Assembly: GCF_008642355.1 (NCBI RefSeq)
Contig: NZ_CP029193.1
Span: forward strand, 930,001 to 994,000
Direction: 5' to 3'
Source: Streptomyces venezuelae
Lineage (GTDB): Bacteria > Actinomycetota > Actinomycetes > Streptomycetales > Streptomycetaceae
DNA length: 64,000 bases
Shown: positions 1-9,402 of the stretch, piece by piece
Layout: the number at the start of each line of letters is the position of its first letter
How positions within the stretch are numbered: the stretch's first letter is position 1
Position numbers and translations under genes: made by a program
The notes under the pieces: model-generated
Seen by the model: only the letters and a program-made list of their open reading frames with translations
Database searches by the model: none
What the model was told of the DNA's origin: nothing

Positions 1-86
1 GAGATGTGCAGGCGCTCGGCGGCCCGTCCGACGTGCTCCTCCTCGCCCACGGTCACGAAGTAGCGCAGTTGTCGCAGGTCGAGCAT
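1..86 (-). CDS. LysR-family transcriptional regulator, 5' end only
   Basis: The reverse strand reads ATG then MLDLRQLRYFVTVGEEEHVG and on to RAAERLHIS, the usual first helix-turn-helix segment of LysR-type regulators. Only about 28 codons are inside the window, so effector and target cannot be told. It diverges from the aldo/keto reductase at 245, the common arrangement in which a LysR protein controls its neighbour and itself. The start is the only in-frame ATG giving the canonical LysR N-terminus. Confidence 0.85.
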   Translation of the reverse strand, partial: MLDLRQLRYFVTVGEEEHVGRAAERLHI

Positions 87-113
87 GTAAGACCTCGGGG
101 GACTCAAGTATGA

Positions 114-128
114 CCAAGCAAGTCTTGG
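114..128. promoter_or_regulatory. candidate LysR operator in divergent promoter
   Basis: CCAAG (114-118) and CTTGG (124-128) form a 5-base inverted repeat with a 5-base spacer, inside the 158-base gap between the divergent lysR and aldo/keto reductase starts. LysR proteins usually bind interrupted dyads in such gaps. The arms are short, so this is a weak inference. Confidence 0.3.
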
Positions 129-244
129 ACAGTCTGACCCGTCGATCCTAACCTCGAAGGAGCAAGAGCCGCGGGAAAGGACGAATCCGTCCATATCAGC
201 CCGCCAGTTCCCCCCACGTCCGCGACGCAAGGATTTTTCACAGC

Positions 245-1255
245 ATGGGTATCGCTCCCCTCCTCCCCGGCCGTCTCGGCTTCGGCACCGCCCCGCTCGG
301 CAACATGTTCCGCGCCATCCCCGACGACGAGGCCCGCGCCACCGTCGAGGCCGCCTGGGACCACGGCATCCGCTACTTCGACACGGCGCCCTTCTACGGC
401 GCCGGACTCGCGGAGACCCGGCTCGGCGAGGTACTCGCCGGCAAGCCCCGCGACTCCTACGTCCTGTCCACCAAGGTCGGCCGCGTCATCCTGGACGAGC
501 ACGAGACCGACACGCCCGACTTCGGTGAGAAGGGCGGCCTCTTCGAGCACGGCAATCCGAACAAGATCGTGCACGAGTGGACGGCCGACGCCACCGAGCG
601 CTCCATAGAGGACAGCCTGAAGCGCCTGGGAACCGACCGACTCGACATCGTCTGGGTCCACGACATCGCCCAGGACTTCCACGGCGACCAGTGGCTGCAG
701 AAGTTCGAGGAGGCCCGCACCGGCGCCTTCCGCGTCCTGACCCGGCTGCGCGACGAAGGCGTGATCAGGGCGTGGGGCCTGGGCGTCAACAAGACCGAGC
801 CCATCGAGCTGACCCTCGCCCTGGACGAGCCGCGCCCCGACGGCTTCCTCCTCGCCGGCCGCTACACCCTCCTCGACCACGACCACGCCCTCCAGCGGCT
901 GCTGCCCGCGGCGCGGGAACAGGGCGTCGACATGGTCGTCGGCGGCCCCTACAGCTCCGGCATCCTCGCGGGCGGCACCCACTTCGAGTACCAGGAGGCG
1001 CCCGCCGAGATCGTCGAGCGCGTCGGCCGCCTGAAGTCCCTCGCCGACAAGCACGGCGTGAGCATCAAGGCAGCCGCTCTGCAGTTCTCCCTCGCCCACC
1101 CGGCGACCGCCGCCGTCATCCCCGGCGCCACCCGCCCCAGCCGCATCGCCGAGGACACGGCCGCCCTGGGCGAGGAGATTCCCGAGGCGTTCTGGACGGA
1201 GCTGCGGGCCGCGAACCTCGTCAGCCCGGCCGCCCCGCTCCCCCACGGCGCCTGA
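245..1255 (+). CDS. aldo/keto reductase
   Basis: A 336-residue single-domain TIM-barrel oxidoreductase of the AKR superfamily, expected to reduce aldehydes or ketones, or oxidise sugars such as aldoses, with NAD(P)H. The family tetrad is visible: Asp46 and Tyr51 in YFDTAPFYGAG, Lys77 in STKVG and His139 in VWVHD. The N-terminal GFGTAPLGNMF block resembles the D-threo-aldose 1-dehydrogenase (fucose dehydrogenase) subgroup. It is divergent from lysR and convergent with the pullulanase gene only 17 bases away. Substrate is not known; a role in sugar oxidation is inference from subgroup and position. Confidence 0.85.
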   Translation: MGIAPLLPGRLGFGTAPLGNMFRAIPDDEARATVEAAWDHGIRYFDTAPFYGAGLAETRLGEVLAGKPRDSYVLSTKVGRVILDEHETDTPDFGEKGGLFEHGNPNKIVHEWTADATERSIEDSLKRLGTDRLDIVWVHDIAQDFHGDQWLQKFEEARTGAFRVLTRLRDEGVIRAWGLGVNKTEPIELTLALDEPRPDGFLLAGRYTLLDHDHALQRLLPAAREQGVDMVVGGPYSSGILAGGTHFEYQEAPAEIVERVGRLKSLADKHGVSIKAAALQFSLAHPATAAVIPGATRPSRIAEDTAALGEEIPEAFWTELRAANLVSPAAPLPHGA

Positions 1256-1272
1256 CCCTTCAGGCGCCGCGT

Positions 1273-3993
1273 TCAGCCGCGCTTGAACACCGCGACCGTA
1301 CGCGCCGGGACGGAGAACGTGCCCGAACTCCGTTCGTACGCCGATGACGTGACGGTACGGTCCGAGCCCGAGCGCTGGATCGGGTGCAGGGCGTAGCGGG
1401 TGCCCCGTGCCGCGACGACGCGCTGCCGCTGGGTCTGCGGGCCCGCGTTGAATACCACGACGAGGTCGCCGAGCTTCATGGTGATGACGCCGGGGGTTTC
1501 GTCGGCGGTCCCGGACAGCGGGAAGGACAGCTCCGACTGGACCTTCCCGGTCGTGGCCAGGGAGAAGGCAGGTTCGGTCGTCCGGATGCGCAGCAGGTCC
1601 CTGTACGCGCCCGACGTGCCGTCAATGTCCCCGCAGTCGGGGGTCAGTTCGGACGTGGACGACAGGAGGGGCTTGGCGTAGGGCCACTTGTCCTTGTTGT
1701 CGGCGGCCGGGGGCAGGCCGCGGCCGAAGCCGTTGCCCGCGCGGCAGTCCCAGTTGATCGTGTTGAACCAGTCGCCGCTGTCGAAGGAGTTGCGGTCCAG
1801 GGACTTGGAGCGCAGCAGGTCCGTGCCCGCCTGGGAGAGCGCCGGGCCCTGGGAGAGAGCGGCGGTCGCCATGGCGAGGACCTGCATGCGGGCCCGGTCA
1901 CCGGTTGTCGTGTCCTTGGGCAGCTTGAAGGCGAGCGCGTCGTACAGCGATTCGTTGTCGTGCGCGTCGGCGTAGGAGAGCGCGTCGCCGGGCTGCGCCG
2001 CGTATCCGGCGGGGACGCCGTTGTAGTCGACGTCCGCGCCCTTGACCGTACGTCCCGCAGAGTCCCTGAAGGTGTAGTCGGCGAGGTTGCCGGTCAGGCC
2101 GACCTTGATGAGGTCCTGGTAGTGCAGGAGGCGGGCCTTCTGTTCGGCCGGGGTGCCGTTCGACTTCGAGGCGTTCGGCTCGGTGTACAGGCCGCTGGCG
2201 AAGCCCTGCACGCCCGGGTCGCCGTCGAACGGGCCGCCGCCGCGCAGCGCGTCGCGCGACCGGTCCGAGAACGTCGCGATGCCGGTGCCCGCCATGTTCC
2301 TCTGCGTGGCCTGGACGAAGCGGGCGTCGTCGGCTACCTCGCCGAAGTTCCACCCCTCCCCGTACAGGATGATGCTCCTGCCGTCGACGCCGTCCTTCGC
2401 GGGGGTCAGCGCGTCGAGTGCCTTGCGGACGGCGAGGATGTTGGCCTTCGGGTGGTGTCCCATCAGGTCGAAGCGGAAGCCGTCGACCTTGTACTCCCGC
2501 GCCCACGTCACGACCGAGTCGACGACGAGCTTGCCCATCATCGCGTTCTCGGGCGCCGTGTTGGCGCAGCACGTGGAGGTGGCGACCGCGCCGTCGGCGT
2601 CCAGGCGCTGGTAGTAGCCGGGCACGATCCTGTCGAGCACGGACTTGTCGGACTGGCCGCTCGCGACGGTGTGGTTGTAGACGACGTCCATCACCGTGCG
2701 CAGTCCCGCGCTGTTGAGGCCTTGCACCATCTTGCGGAACTCCACGGTGCGGCGGGTGCCTTCGGGGTCGCTCGCGTACGAACCTTCCGGGACCGTGTAG
2801 TGCAGCGGGTCGTAGCCCCAGTTGTACGCGTCCTTGCCCGCGCTCTTGGTGACGCACGCCTGCTGCTCCTCGGAGTCGGCGGCGTACGCGGGCAGGTCGC
2901 AGTCCGGCGTGGTCTGTCCGGAGGCGCGCTCGGGGACGGTGCCCATGTCGAAGACCGGCAGCAGGTGTACGTACGACGTGCCGGCGCGGGCCAGGCGGCG
3001 CAGGTGCTTCATGCCGTCGGACTGCTCGTCCGTGAACGCCAGGTACTTGCCCGGGTGGTCCGACGTGCGGTCCGCGACGGAGAAGTCCCTGACGTGGAGC
3101 TCCTGGATCTGCGCGTCACGCAGGGGGGTCGCTTTCGGCTTGCGCAGCCCGGCCCAGCCCTTGGGGGCGAGCTCCGGGGCGGTGAGGTCCACGGCGAGGC
3201 TGTGTTCGGAGTCGGTGGTGAGCGCGGTGGAGTAGGGGTCGGTGACCTTGTTGGTGACGACCTTGCGGACGCTCGGCGCCCACACCTTCACGACGTACCG
3301 GTAGGCCTTGCCCGACCAGCTGCCGGGCCCGGTCGCCGACCAGACGCCGGAGGCGCGGTCCCGGTGCATCCTCACCGTGCGACCGCCGATGTCGAGGGAG
3401 ACCTTCTGGGCGGTGGGGGCCCAGACGTCGAGAGTGACGCGGCCGTGCGCGAAGCGGGGGCCGAGGGCGGCCCTGGTGGCGGCCGGGCCGTACAGGTCGT
3501 CGAGGACGCCCTGGATCTGTACGCCGGTCGCGGAGCGCAGGGTGCCGTCGGCGGACCGGGCGGTGGCGACGAGCCGGCCGGTGAGGGCGGTGCGGGCGAG
3601 GTGACGGTCGCGGGGATCGACGGTGAAGGCGGCGTAGCCCTTGAGGTGCGGGAACTTGGCTTTCTGCGCGTCGGTGAGGCCGCCGCCGTCCGCCGGGGTG
3701 AGGCGCAGCCGGTGCGCCGCTCCCCCGATGTCGCCGTTCTCGACCGTGAGGCCGCCGTGGGGTGCGTACAGGAGCTCGTGGCGGGTCCCCGTGCCCCGGT
3801 CCCAGGCGACGGTGTTCCTGTCGATCCACTGGGCCCGCGACGTCGACAGGTCGAGCGGGTCGGCCTGCTCGGCCGCGGCGGACGGCGCCGAGGGCGCCGT
3901 CGGTACGGCGGTCGCCGTCGCCGCCAGGGGCACGGTGGCGGCGAGCAGGGCGAGGGCCACGGTCACGGCGGCGCGGCGCGGGGAGCCGGTCAC
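1273..3993 (-). CDS. pulA: secreted pullulanase-type alpha-1,6-glucosidase (GH13)
   Basis: About 906 residues. It debranches alpha-1,6 links of starch, pullulan or limit dextrins outside the cell. The GH13 catalytic blocks are present: GFRFDLMGHHPK (nucleophile Asp), ILYGEGWNFGE (acid/base Glu) and YADAHDNESLYD (third Asp), after long N-terminal beta-rich and CBM48-like regions. Start is the GTG at 3993, preceded by AAGGAG, giving VTGSPRRAAVTVALALLAAT, a typical signal peptide; an upstream in-frame ATG at 4050 lacks a ribosome site and would bury that signal. It lies downstream of the amylase gene, separated by a hairpin. It completes the starch-degradation set with the amylase and AglA. Confidence 0.93.
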   Translation of the reverse strand: MTGSPRRAAVTVALALLAATVPLAATATAVPTAPSAPSAAAEQADPLDLSTSRAQWIDRNTVAWDRGTGTRHELLYAPHGGLTVENGDIGGAAHRLRLTPADGGGLTDAQKAKFPHLKGYAAFTVDPRDRHLARTALTGRLVATARSADGTLRSATGVQIQGVLDDLYGPAATRAALGPRFAHGRVTLDVWAPTAQKVSLDIGGRTVRMHRDRASGVWSATGPGSWSGKAYRYVVKVWAPSVRKVVTNKVTDPYSTALTTDSEHSLAVDLTAPELAPKGWAGLRKPKATPLRDAQIQELHVRDFSVADRTSDHPGKYLAFTDEQSDGMKHLRRLARAGTSYVHLLPVFDMGTVPERASGQTTPDCDLPAYAADSEEQQACVTKSAGKDAYNWGYDPLHYTVPEGSYASDPEGTRRTVEFRKMVQGLNSAGLRTVMDVVYNHTVASGQSDKSVLDRIVPGYYQRLDADGAVATSTCCANTAPENAMMGKLVVDSVVTWAREYKVDGFRFDLMGHHPKANILAVRKALDALTPAKDGVDGRSIILYGEGWNFGEVADDARFVQATQRNMAGTGIATFSDRSRDALRGGGPFDGDPGVQGFASGLYTEPNASKSNGTPAEQKARLLHYQDLIKVGLTGNLADYTFRDSAGRTVKGADVDYNGVPAGYAAQPGDALSYADAHDNESLYDALAFKLPKDTTTGDRARMQVLAMATAALSQGPALSQAGTDLLRSKSLDRNSFDSGDWFNTINWDCRAGNGFGRGLPPAADNKDKWPYAKPLLSSTSELTPDCGDIDGTSGAYRDLLRIRTTEPAFSLATTGKVQSELSFPLSGTADETPGVITMKLGDLVVVFNAGPQTQRQRVVAARGTRYALHPIQRSGSDRTVTSSAYERSSGTFSVPARTVAVFKRG

Positions 3994-4076
3994 GGCGGTT
4001 ACTCCTTCAGTGCTGGGGAAGGTGGTGCGGCCGCCCGGCAGCGGGGACACGGATGGGCCGGGCGGCCGGTCTTGGG

Positions 4077-4100
4077 GGGCCGGCCCCGGGAGGCCGGCCC
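4077..4100 (-). terminator. hairpin after alpha-amylase gene
   Basis: GGGCCGGCC (4077-4085) and GGCCGGCCC (4092-4100) form a perfect 9-base stem with a 6-base loop, 13 bases beyond the amylase stop on the minus strand. There is no T tract, as is common for Streptomyces terminators. It may separate amylase and pullulanase transcripts. Confidence 0.65.
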
Positions 4101-4113
4101 TCGGGGAAGCCGG

Positions 4114-5514
4114 TCAGCAGTTCTTGGCCCCGGTGTGCAGTGCGAGGGCCGTGTTCGGGGCGACGGACGCCGTGAACTGTCCCGAGCCGTTCACGCTGAC
4201 GCGCCTGCCGCTCTGCACGTCGCAGTACGTGCCCGCCGCCAGGGAGGTCTGGAAGGTGCGGTTGACGGTGGACCCTTCGTGGTTGATGACGACGTACGCC
4301 TTGTCGCCGCGGCCGAAGGCGATGGTGTTGTTGCCGTTGTCCCACCAGTTGGTGACGGACGCGCCGCGCGCGGTGTTGCGGAACTTGACCATCCCGCGGA
4401 TCTCCGGCCAGGCGTGCTGGCACTTCCAGCCGTCGCTGTAACAGGTCTTCACCTGGCCGCCGTTGGGCGAACCGGCGTCGTTGCTGCTGAACTCGTAGCC
4501 GGAGTGGACGTCGGGAGAGCCATAGGGCCAGGCCAGCATGAAGACGTGCGCGAGGGTGTAGTTGGCACCGTCCTTGTAGTTGAGGGTCTGGCCGTGGCGC
4601 TCGGTGTCGTGGTTGGTGACGAACACGGAGCTGGTGCCGCCCGGCATGTAGCCCCAGCCCTCGCCGTAGTTCTTCAGGTAGGCGAGCTTCTCGCTGTTGA
4701 AGACGCGCTTGAGGTCCCAGGCGTACCGGAACTCCTGCGGGTCGCCGGTCGCGGTGTACTCGCTCGGGGAGACGGGCTCACCGGCCCCGAACAGCGTCTC
4801 CTGCTTCCAGTGGACGCCCGGGTTGCTCAGCCGCGACTTGATGTTCTTCAGGTCGTCGACGGGGATGTGCTTGGCCGCGTCGATGCGGAAGCCGTCGACG
4901 CCGAGCGACAGGAGGTCGTTGAGGTACGTGGCGATGCGGCCGCGCACGTAGTTCTCACCCGTGTCGAGGTCGGCGAGGCCTCCCAGCTCGCAGTGCTGGA
5001 CGTTCCAGCGGTCCTGGTAGTTGCTGATGGGGGTCTTGCAGTCGTCCATGTCGGCGGACGAGTACGTGCCCGGGTAGTCGTACTTGGTGAAGCGGGAGCC
5101 CGCCGAGCCGGTACCGGACGCATTGGTCATGTGGTTGATCACCGCGTCGGCGACGACCTTCACACCGGCCGCGTGACAGGTGTCGACCATGCTCTTGAAC
5201 GCGGCGCGGTCGCCGAGCCGGGTGTCGATCCTGTAGCTGACCGGCTGGTACGCGGCCCACCAGGCGTCCCCCTGGAGGCGCTCCTGGGGCGGCGACACCT
5301 GCACGTACCCGTAACCGTCCGGGCCGAGCCGGTCCGTACAGGCCTTGGCGACGGACTTGAAGTTCCACTCGAAGAGGACGGCGGTGACGTCCTTGCCGCC
5401 GGGCGGGGCTGCCTGCGCCGCAGGGGCTCCGGCGACGACACTGCCCGCGAGACCCGCCATGAGGGCGAGCGCGGTCGCGACGGGTCTGCGGCTCTTCGTG
5501 GTCCGGCCGGTCAT
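4114..5514 (-). CDS. secreted alpha-amylase (GH13)
   Basis: A 466-residue endo-amylase cleaving alpha-1,4 links of starch. The signal peptide (about residues 1-35, ending ...APAAQA) follows an ATG at 5514 with GGAGG just upstream. Catalytic residues: Asp212 in GFRIDAAKH, Glu239 in WKQE, Asp303 in NHD. His307 follows in NHDTERHG. The C-terminal all-beta domain ends in GAKNC. The length fits streptomycete amylases without a starch-binding domain. It has its own promoter region with maltose-type inverted repeats at 5547-5615. The retained His307 suggests an acarbose-sensitive enzyme, in contrast to the second amylase at 34637. Confidence 0.95.
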   Translation of the reverse strand: MTGRTTKSRRPVATALALMAGLAGSVVAGAPAAQAAPPGGKDVTAVLFEWNFKSVAKACTDRLGPDGYGYVQVSPPQERLQGDAWWAAYQPVSYRIDTRLGDRAAFKSMVDTCHAAGVKVVADAVINHMTNASGTGSAGSRFTKYDYPGTYSSADMDDCKTPISNYQDRWNVQHCELGGLADLDTGENYVRGRIATYLNDLLSLGVDGFRIDAAKHIPVDDLKNIKSRLSNPGVHWKQETLFGAGEPVSPSEYTATGDPQEFRYAWDLKRVFNSEKLAYLKNYGEGWGYMPGGTSSVFVTNHDTERHGQTLNYKDGANYTLAHVFMLAWPYGSPDVHSGYEFSSNDAGSPNGGQVKTCYSDGWKCQHAWPEIRGMVKFRNTARGASVTNWWDNGNNTIAFGRGDKAYVVINHEGSTVNRTFQTSLAAGTYCDVQSGRRVSVNGSGQFTASVAPNTALALHTGAKNC

Positions 5515-5546
5515 GGGGTACCTCCTGCACGTAGGGAGAACCTTCA

Positions 5547-5615
5547 GCAAGTGCTTCCTCGAGCGAGAACCCCTCTTAGCAAGTCCTTGCAGCAAGTCCG
5601 CACAAGTTGTTGCGG
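5547..5615 (-). promoter_or_regulatory. maltose-type operators upstream of alpha-amylase
   Basis: GCAAG-TC-CTTGC at 5579-5590 is an inverted repeat, followed directly by a further AGCAAG (5591-5596). A partial copy, GCAAGTGCTT, lies at 5547-5556 and an AAGTTGTTGCG block at 5604-5614. Such CTTGC/GCAAG repeats precede streptomycete amylase genes and are targets of MalR/Reg1-type LacI repressors. The set starts about 30 bases before the ATG at 5514, where it would block transcription. Confidence 0.7.
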
Positions 5616-5645
5616 GTTGGACCGTATGGCGCCCCCCGCATGGGG

Positions 5646-6701
5646 TCAACCCTCTGGACACACTCCGGTCGAACCGCGCACGACCAGCTCCGGCTGGAAC
5701 ACGAACTCCGTGCGCTGCACGGGGTTTCCGTCGATCTCCTCCAGGAGCGCGCCCACGGCGGCGGTCGCCATGGCCTGCACCGGCTGGCGCACGGTGGTCA
5801 GCGGCGGGTCGGTGAAGGCGATGAGCTGGGAGTCGTCGAAGCCGACGACGGAGACGTCGCCGGGCACGGTGAGGCCGCGTTCGCGCACGGTCCGGACGGC
5901 ACCGAGCGCCATCAGGTCGCTGCCGCACACCATCGCCGTGCATCCGAGGTCGAGCAGGGCACCGGCCGCGGCCTGCCCGCCCTCGACCGTGAACAGTGTG
6001 CGCTGCACGAGGCGTTCGGCCTCCGCCCGCGGCAGCCCGAGCATGCCGTGCAGGGCCGCCGTGAACCCCTCCGCCTTGCGGCGCGAGGGCACGTACCGGG
6101 TCGGTCCGATGGCCAGGCCTATCCGCTCGTGCCCGAGGTCGACGAGGTGGCGTACGGCCATGCGCACCGCGGAGCGGTCGTCGGGCGAGACGAAGGAGAC
6201 CGGGATGTCCTCGTTGTAGCCGTTGACGAGGACGAAGGGCACTTTGCGGTGCGCCAGTTCGCGGTAGCGGGCGGTGTCGGCCGTCATGTCGGCGTGCAGG
6301 CCCGACAGGAAGATGATGCCGCTGACCCCGCGGTCCTCCAACTGTTCGACGAGCTCGTCCTCGGTGGCGCCGCCCGGCATCTGCGTACAGAGCATCGGGG
6401 TGTAGCCGTGTCCTGCCAGGACCTGCTCGATGACCTGCGCGAAGGCGGGGAAGATCGGGTTGGTCAGCTCGGGGATGACCAGGCCGACGAGTCCGGCGCT
6501 GCGTCGTTTCAGGCGGGTGGGGCGTTCGTAGCCGAGGACGTCGAGGGCGGCGAGGACTCTGCGCCTGGTGCCGTTCGCGACCCCCGCCTTGCCGTTCAGG
6601 ACCCGGCTCGCGGTGGCCTCGCTGACGCCGGCCTGGGCCGCGATGTCCAGGAGCCGCGGGGCGCCCCGGTGGGCGTCCCGCGGCGCGGAGGGCAGCGTCA
6701 C
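5646..6701 (-). CDS. LacI-family regulator, MalR paralog
   Basis: A 351-residue LacI/GalR protein. The N-terminal HTH reads [20 protein letters not shown] with hinge helix, then a periplasmic-binding-like sensor domain ([33 protein letters not shown]). It is strikingly similar along its whole length to MalR at 12064, including the C-terminal [10 protein letters not shown]. Start is the GTG at 6701, which overlaps the alpha-glucosidase stop (GTGA), so the two are translationally coupled; the long open frame upstream lies inside aglA. It probably binds the same GCAAG/CTTGC operators. Its effector may be maltose, a maltodextrin or the inhibitor itself, which cannot be told from sequence. Confidence 0.9.
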   Translation of the reverse strand: MTLPSAPRDAHRGAPRLLDIAAQAGVSEATASRVLNGKAGVANGTRRRVLAALDVLGYERPTRLKRRSAGLVGLVIPELTNPIFPAFAQVIEQVLAGHGYTPMLCTQMPGGATEDELVEQLEDRGVSGIIFLSGLHADMTADTARYRELAHRKVPFVLVNGYNEDIPVSFVSPDDRSAVRMAVRHLVDLGHERIGLAIGPTRYVPSRRKAEGFTAALHGMLGLPRAEAERLVQRTLFTVEGGQAAAGALLDLGCTAMVCGSDLMALGAVRTVRERGLTVPGDVSVVGFDDSQLIAFTDPPLTTVRQPVQAMATAAVGALLEEIDGNPVQRTEFVFQPELVVRGSTGVCPEG

Positions 6702-8401
6702 ACCGCCCACCAGACGGTGGTGTCGGCGGGCAGGTGCACGGTTCCGTCCGACACCTCCGCCTCCTCGCTGCCGAGCAGGACGCGGCCCGGAGCCGGGATC
6801 CTGACCGTCTCGGCGGTGGTGTTCACGGTGCACACGAAGCCCTCGCGGGCGAAGGCGAGCACGCCGTCGGGGGCGTCGAGCCACTCGACGGTGCCGCCCG
6901 CGCCGAGCCCGGCCTCCGCGCGGCGCACGGCGAGCGCGCTGCGGTAGAGCTCCAGGGTCGAGCCGGGGTCGCCGGTCTGCGCCTGCACGCTCAGCTCACC
7001 CCAGCCCTCGGGCTGCGGAAGCCAGCTGCCGCCCGTGCCGAAGCCGTACGACGAGCCTTCCGTCGTCCACGGGATGGGCACCCGGCAGCCGTCCCGGAAG
7101 CCGTCCTGTCCCGCGGCGCGGAGGAACGACGGGTCCTGGCGCACCTCGTCGGGCAGGTCGGTGACGTCGGGCAGGCCGAGCTCCTCGCCCTGGTACAGGT
7201 AGGCGGAGCCGGGCAGCGCCAGCATCAGCAGCGTCGCCGCGCGGGCGCGGCGCAGGCCGAGCTCGCGGTCGCCGGGGGTGCGCAGCTGGGTGCCGAGGCC
7301 GGGCGGGTTGGCGAGGCGGGTGGCGTGCCGGGTCACGTCGTGGTTCGAGAGGACCCAGGTGGCGGGGGCGCCCACGGGTCCCATCGCGGCCAGCGACACG
7401 TCGATGACCTCGCGCAGCTCGGCGGCGTCCCAGGAGGTGCCGAGGTACTGGAAGTTGAAGGCCTGGTGCATCTCGTCGGGCCTGACGTACTGAGCGGCCC
7501 GCTCGACGGTCGGCGTCCACGCCTCGGCGACGAGGATCCGCCCACCCGTCTCCCGCCGCCGCCCTTCTGAGGAAGGCCCTCCGGGCCCCAGTTCGTTTCC
7601 GGCGTACTCCTCCAGAACCTGCCGCCAGCTGCGGTAGATCTCGTGCACGCCGTCCTGGTCGAAGAACGGCATGGTGTCGTTGCCGAGCAGCTTGAGCTGG
7701 TCGTGGCGGCCGATGTCGGGGAGGCCGGCCTGCTTGACCAGTCCGTGGGCCACGTCGACGCGGAAGCCGTCGACGCCCATGTCGAGCCAGAACCGCAGGA
7801 TGGAGCGGAACTCGTCCTGGACTGCGGGGTGTTCCCAGTTGAAGTCGGGCTGCTCGGGAGCGAAGAGGTGGAGGTACCACTCGCCGTCGGGCACCCGGGT
7901 CCAGGCGGGGCCGCCGAAGATGGACTCCCAGTCGTTGGGCGGGAGTTCGCCGTCGGCGCCCTTGCCGGGGCGGAAGTGGTAGCGCTCGCGGAGCGGCGAT
8001 CCGGGGCCCTCGCTCAGGGCGCGGCGGAACCAGTCGTGGCGGTCGGAGGAGTGGTTGGGCACCAGGTCCACGATGATGCGCAGGCCGAGCTCGTGGGCGT
8101 CGCGGATGACCGCGTCGGCGTCGAGGAGGCTGCCGAACATCGGGTCGATGGCACGGTAGTCGGCGACGTCGTATCCGGCGTCGGCCTGCGGCGAGGCGTA
8201 GAACGGGCTGAGCCAGACGGCGTCGACGCCGAGGTCCCTGAGGTACGGCAGCCGGCTGCGGATGCCCTCCAGGTCGCCCATGCCGTCGCCGTTGCCGTCG
8301 GCGAAGCTGCGCGGATACACCTGGTAGATCACCGCGTCGCGCCACCAGTCCGTGCGCGTCTCGGTGGTGGGGGCGGCAGGGGCAGCGAGATGCTGGGTCA
8401 T
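6698..8401 (-). CDS. aglA: intracellular alpha-glucosidase (GH13)
   Basis: A 567-residue oligo-1,6-glucosidase/maltase-type GH13 enzyme without a signal peptide, acting on imported maltodextrins in the cytoplasm. N-terminal [22 protein letters not shown] is typical of the subgroup. Catalytic blocks are [13 protein letters not shown] (Asp), ILVAEAW (Glu) and LSNHDVTRH (Asp). The ATG at 8401 has AGGGAAG upstream; the open frame continuing to 9247 belongs to malG shadow. It is the fourth gene of the malE-F-G-aglA series, the same order as in S. coelicolor, separated from malG by a strong hairpin. The stop overlaps the following lacI start. Confidence 0.93.
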   Translation of the reverse strand: MTQHLAAPAAPTTETRTDWWRDAVIYQVYPRSFADGNGDGMGDLEGIRSRLPYLRDLGVDAVWLSPFYASPQADAGYDVADYRAIDPMFGSLLDADAVIRDAHELGLRIIVDLVPNHSSDRHDWFRRALSEGPGSPLRERYHFRPGKGADGELPPNDWESIFGGPAWTRVPDGEWYLHLFAPEQPDFNWEHPAVQDEFRSILRFWLDMGVDGFRVDVAHGLVKQAGLPDIGRHDQLKLLGNDTMPFFDQDGVHEIYRSWRQVLEEYAGNELGPGGPSSEGRRRETGGRILVAEAWTPTVERAAQYVRPDEMHQAFNFQYLGTSWDAAELREVIDVSLAAMGPVGAPATWVLSNHDVTRHATRLANPPGLGTQLRTPGDRELGLRRARAATLLMLALPGSAYLYQGEELGLPDVTDLPDEVRQDPSFLRAAGQDGFRDGCRVPIPWTTEGSSYGFGTGGSWLPQPEGWGELSVQAQTGDPGSTLELYRSALAVRRAEAGLGAGGTVEWLDAPDGVLAFAREGFVCTVNTTAETVRIPAPGRVLLGSEEAEVSDGTVHLPADTTVWWAV

Positions 8402-8429
8402 GTCTTCCCTGGGGATCGAGTGTGGTGGG

Positions 8430-8462
8430 GGCGGCGCCGGACGGTGTCGGCCCGGCGCCGCC
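8430..8462 (-). terminator. intercistronic hairpin between malG and aglA
   Basis: GGCGGCGCCGG (8430-8440) and CCGGCGCCGCC (8452-8462) make a perfect 11-base stem with an 11-base loop in the 104-base gap. It may partly terminate or protect the malEFG message, giving the importer and the glucosidase different levels. Confidence 0.6.
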
Positions 8463-8505
8463 GACGTGGCGTGCGCACTGTGCGGTAGGAGTGCGGCCGG
8501 ACGCC

Positions 8506-9402
8506 TCAGGACTTCGTCGCGCCCGCCGTCAGACCGGAGACCAGGTGGCGCTGTGCGAAGCCGAAGATCACCGCGGCGGGCACCGCCACGATCACCGCGG
8601 CCGCCGTCAGCGAACCCCAGTCGCTGGTGTACTGGTTGACGAAGGTCTGCAGGCCGCCGGCGAGCGTGAGGTTCTCCTCGCCGGTCATGAACGCGGACGC
8701 GTAGGCGACCTCGGCCCAGCCGGTGATGAAGCTGTAGAACCCGGTGACGGCGAGGCCGGGCTTGGCGAGCGGCACGATGAGCCGCCAGAAGGTGCCGAAC
8801 GGGTTGAGTCCGTCCACCCGTCCCGCCTCGTCGATCTCGACCGGGATGGTGTCGAAGTACCCCTTCATCATCCAGGCGCAGAACGGCACGGCGATCGTCA
8901 GGTAGGTGACGACGAGGCCGACGGGCTGGTTGAGCAGCCCGAGACTGGCGAGCAGGTTGTACAGCGGCACGATGAGCACCGCGACGGGGAACATCTGGGT
9001 GATGAGGAGCAGCCACATCAGCGGCCGCATGCCGGGGAACTTGAAGCGGCTCACCGCGTACCCGGTCGTCGCCGCGATGAAGACGCCGATCACCGTGGTC
9101 AGGCCGACCACGACGAGGGAGTTGAGGAGCCAGTTCGGGAACTCGGTGTCGTTGAGGACGTGGTCGTAGTTGCCGAACGTGAAGTCCTTCACCAGGTCGG
9201 TGGAGAAGGCCTCGCTCTGCGGCTTGAACGACGTGACCAGGAGCCACAGGGGCGGCAGGACCGCGATGGCGCTGGCGAGCAGCAGCGTCACGTGCAGGGC
9301 GACCGAGGCGAGCGGGCCGCGCTCTTCGCGCCCCCGGGGCCTGCGCTTCTTCTCCGGGGCGGTCGTCGCCGGGGCCGTTTCCTTCGTTTCCACGGTGGTC
9401 AC
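8506..9402 (-). CDS. malG: maltose/maltodextrin ABC permease MalG
   Basis: A 298-residue inner-membrane permease with six hydrophobic segments and the ABC-import EAA loop (DEAGRVDGLNP...IVPLAKPGL) near residue 200. The Lys/Arg-rich N-terminus precedes the first membrane helix. Start is GTG at 9402 with GGAGAGG upstream, overlapping the malF stop by 4 bases. The partner is MalF. No ATP-binding subunit is encoded nearby; in Streptomyces, MsiK energises several sugar importers. In some Streptomyces acarbose clusters the equivalent genes are called gacG, F and H, so acarviosyl-oligosaccharides may be substrates too. Confidence 0.95.
   Translation of the reverse strand: MTTVETKETAPATTAPEKKRRPRGREERGPLASVALHVTLLLASAIAVLPPLWLLVTSFKPQSEAFSTDLVKDFTFGNYDHVLNDTEFPNWLLNSLVVVGLTTVIGVFIAATTGYAVSRFKFPGMRPLMWLLLITQMFPVAVLIVPLYNLLASLGLLNQPVGLVVTYLTIAVPFCAWMMKGYFDTIPVEIDEAGRVDGLNPFGTFWRLIVPLAKPGLAVTGFYSFITGWAEVAYASAFMTGEENLTLAGGLQTFVNQYTSDWGSLTAAAVIVAVPAAVIFGFAQRHLVSGLTAGATKS

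Noticed and set aside
1384..6219. 1611-codon open frame on the plus strand
   Set aside because: It is opposite pulA, amylase and lacI, has the low-complexity Val/Arg/Gly look of an antisense frame in GC-rich DNA, and no family motif.
6698..9247. Extended start of the alpha-glucosidase giving 849 residues
   Set aside because: The added ~280 residues are a frame-shifted reading of malG; the ATG at 8401 has a ribosome site and the family N-terminus.
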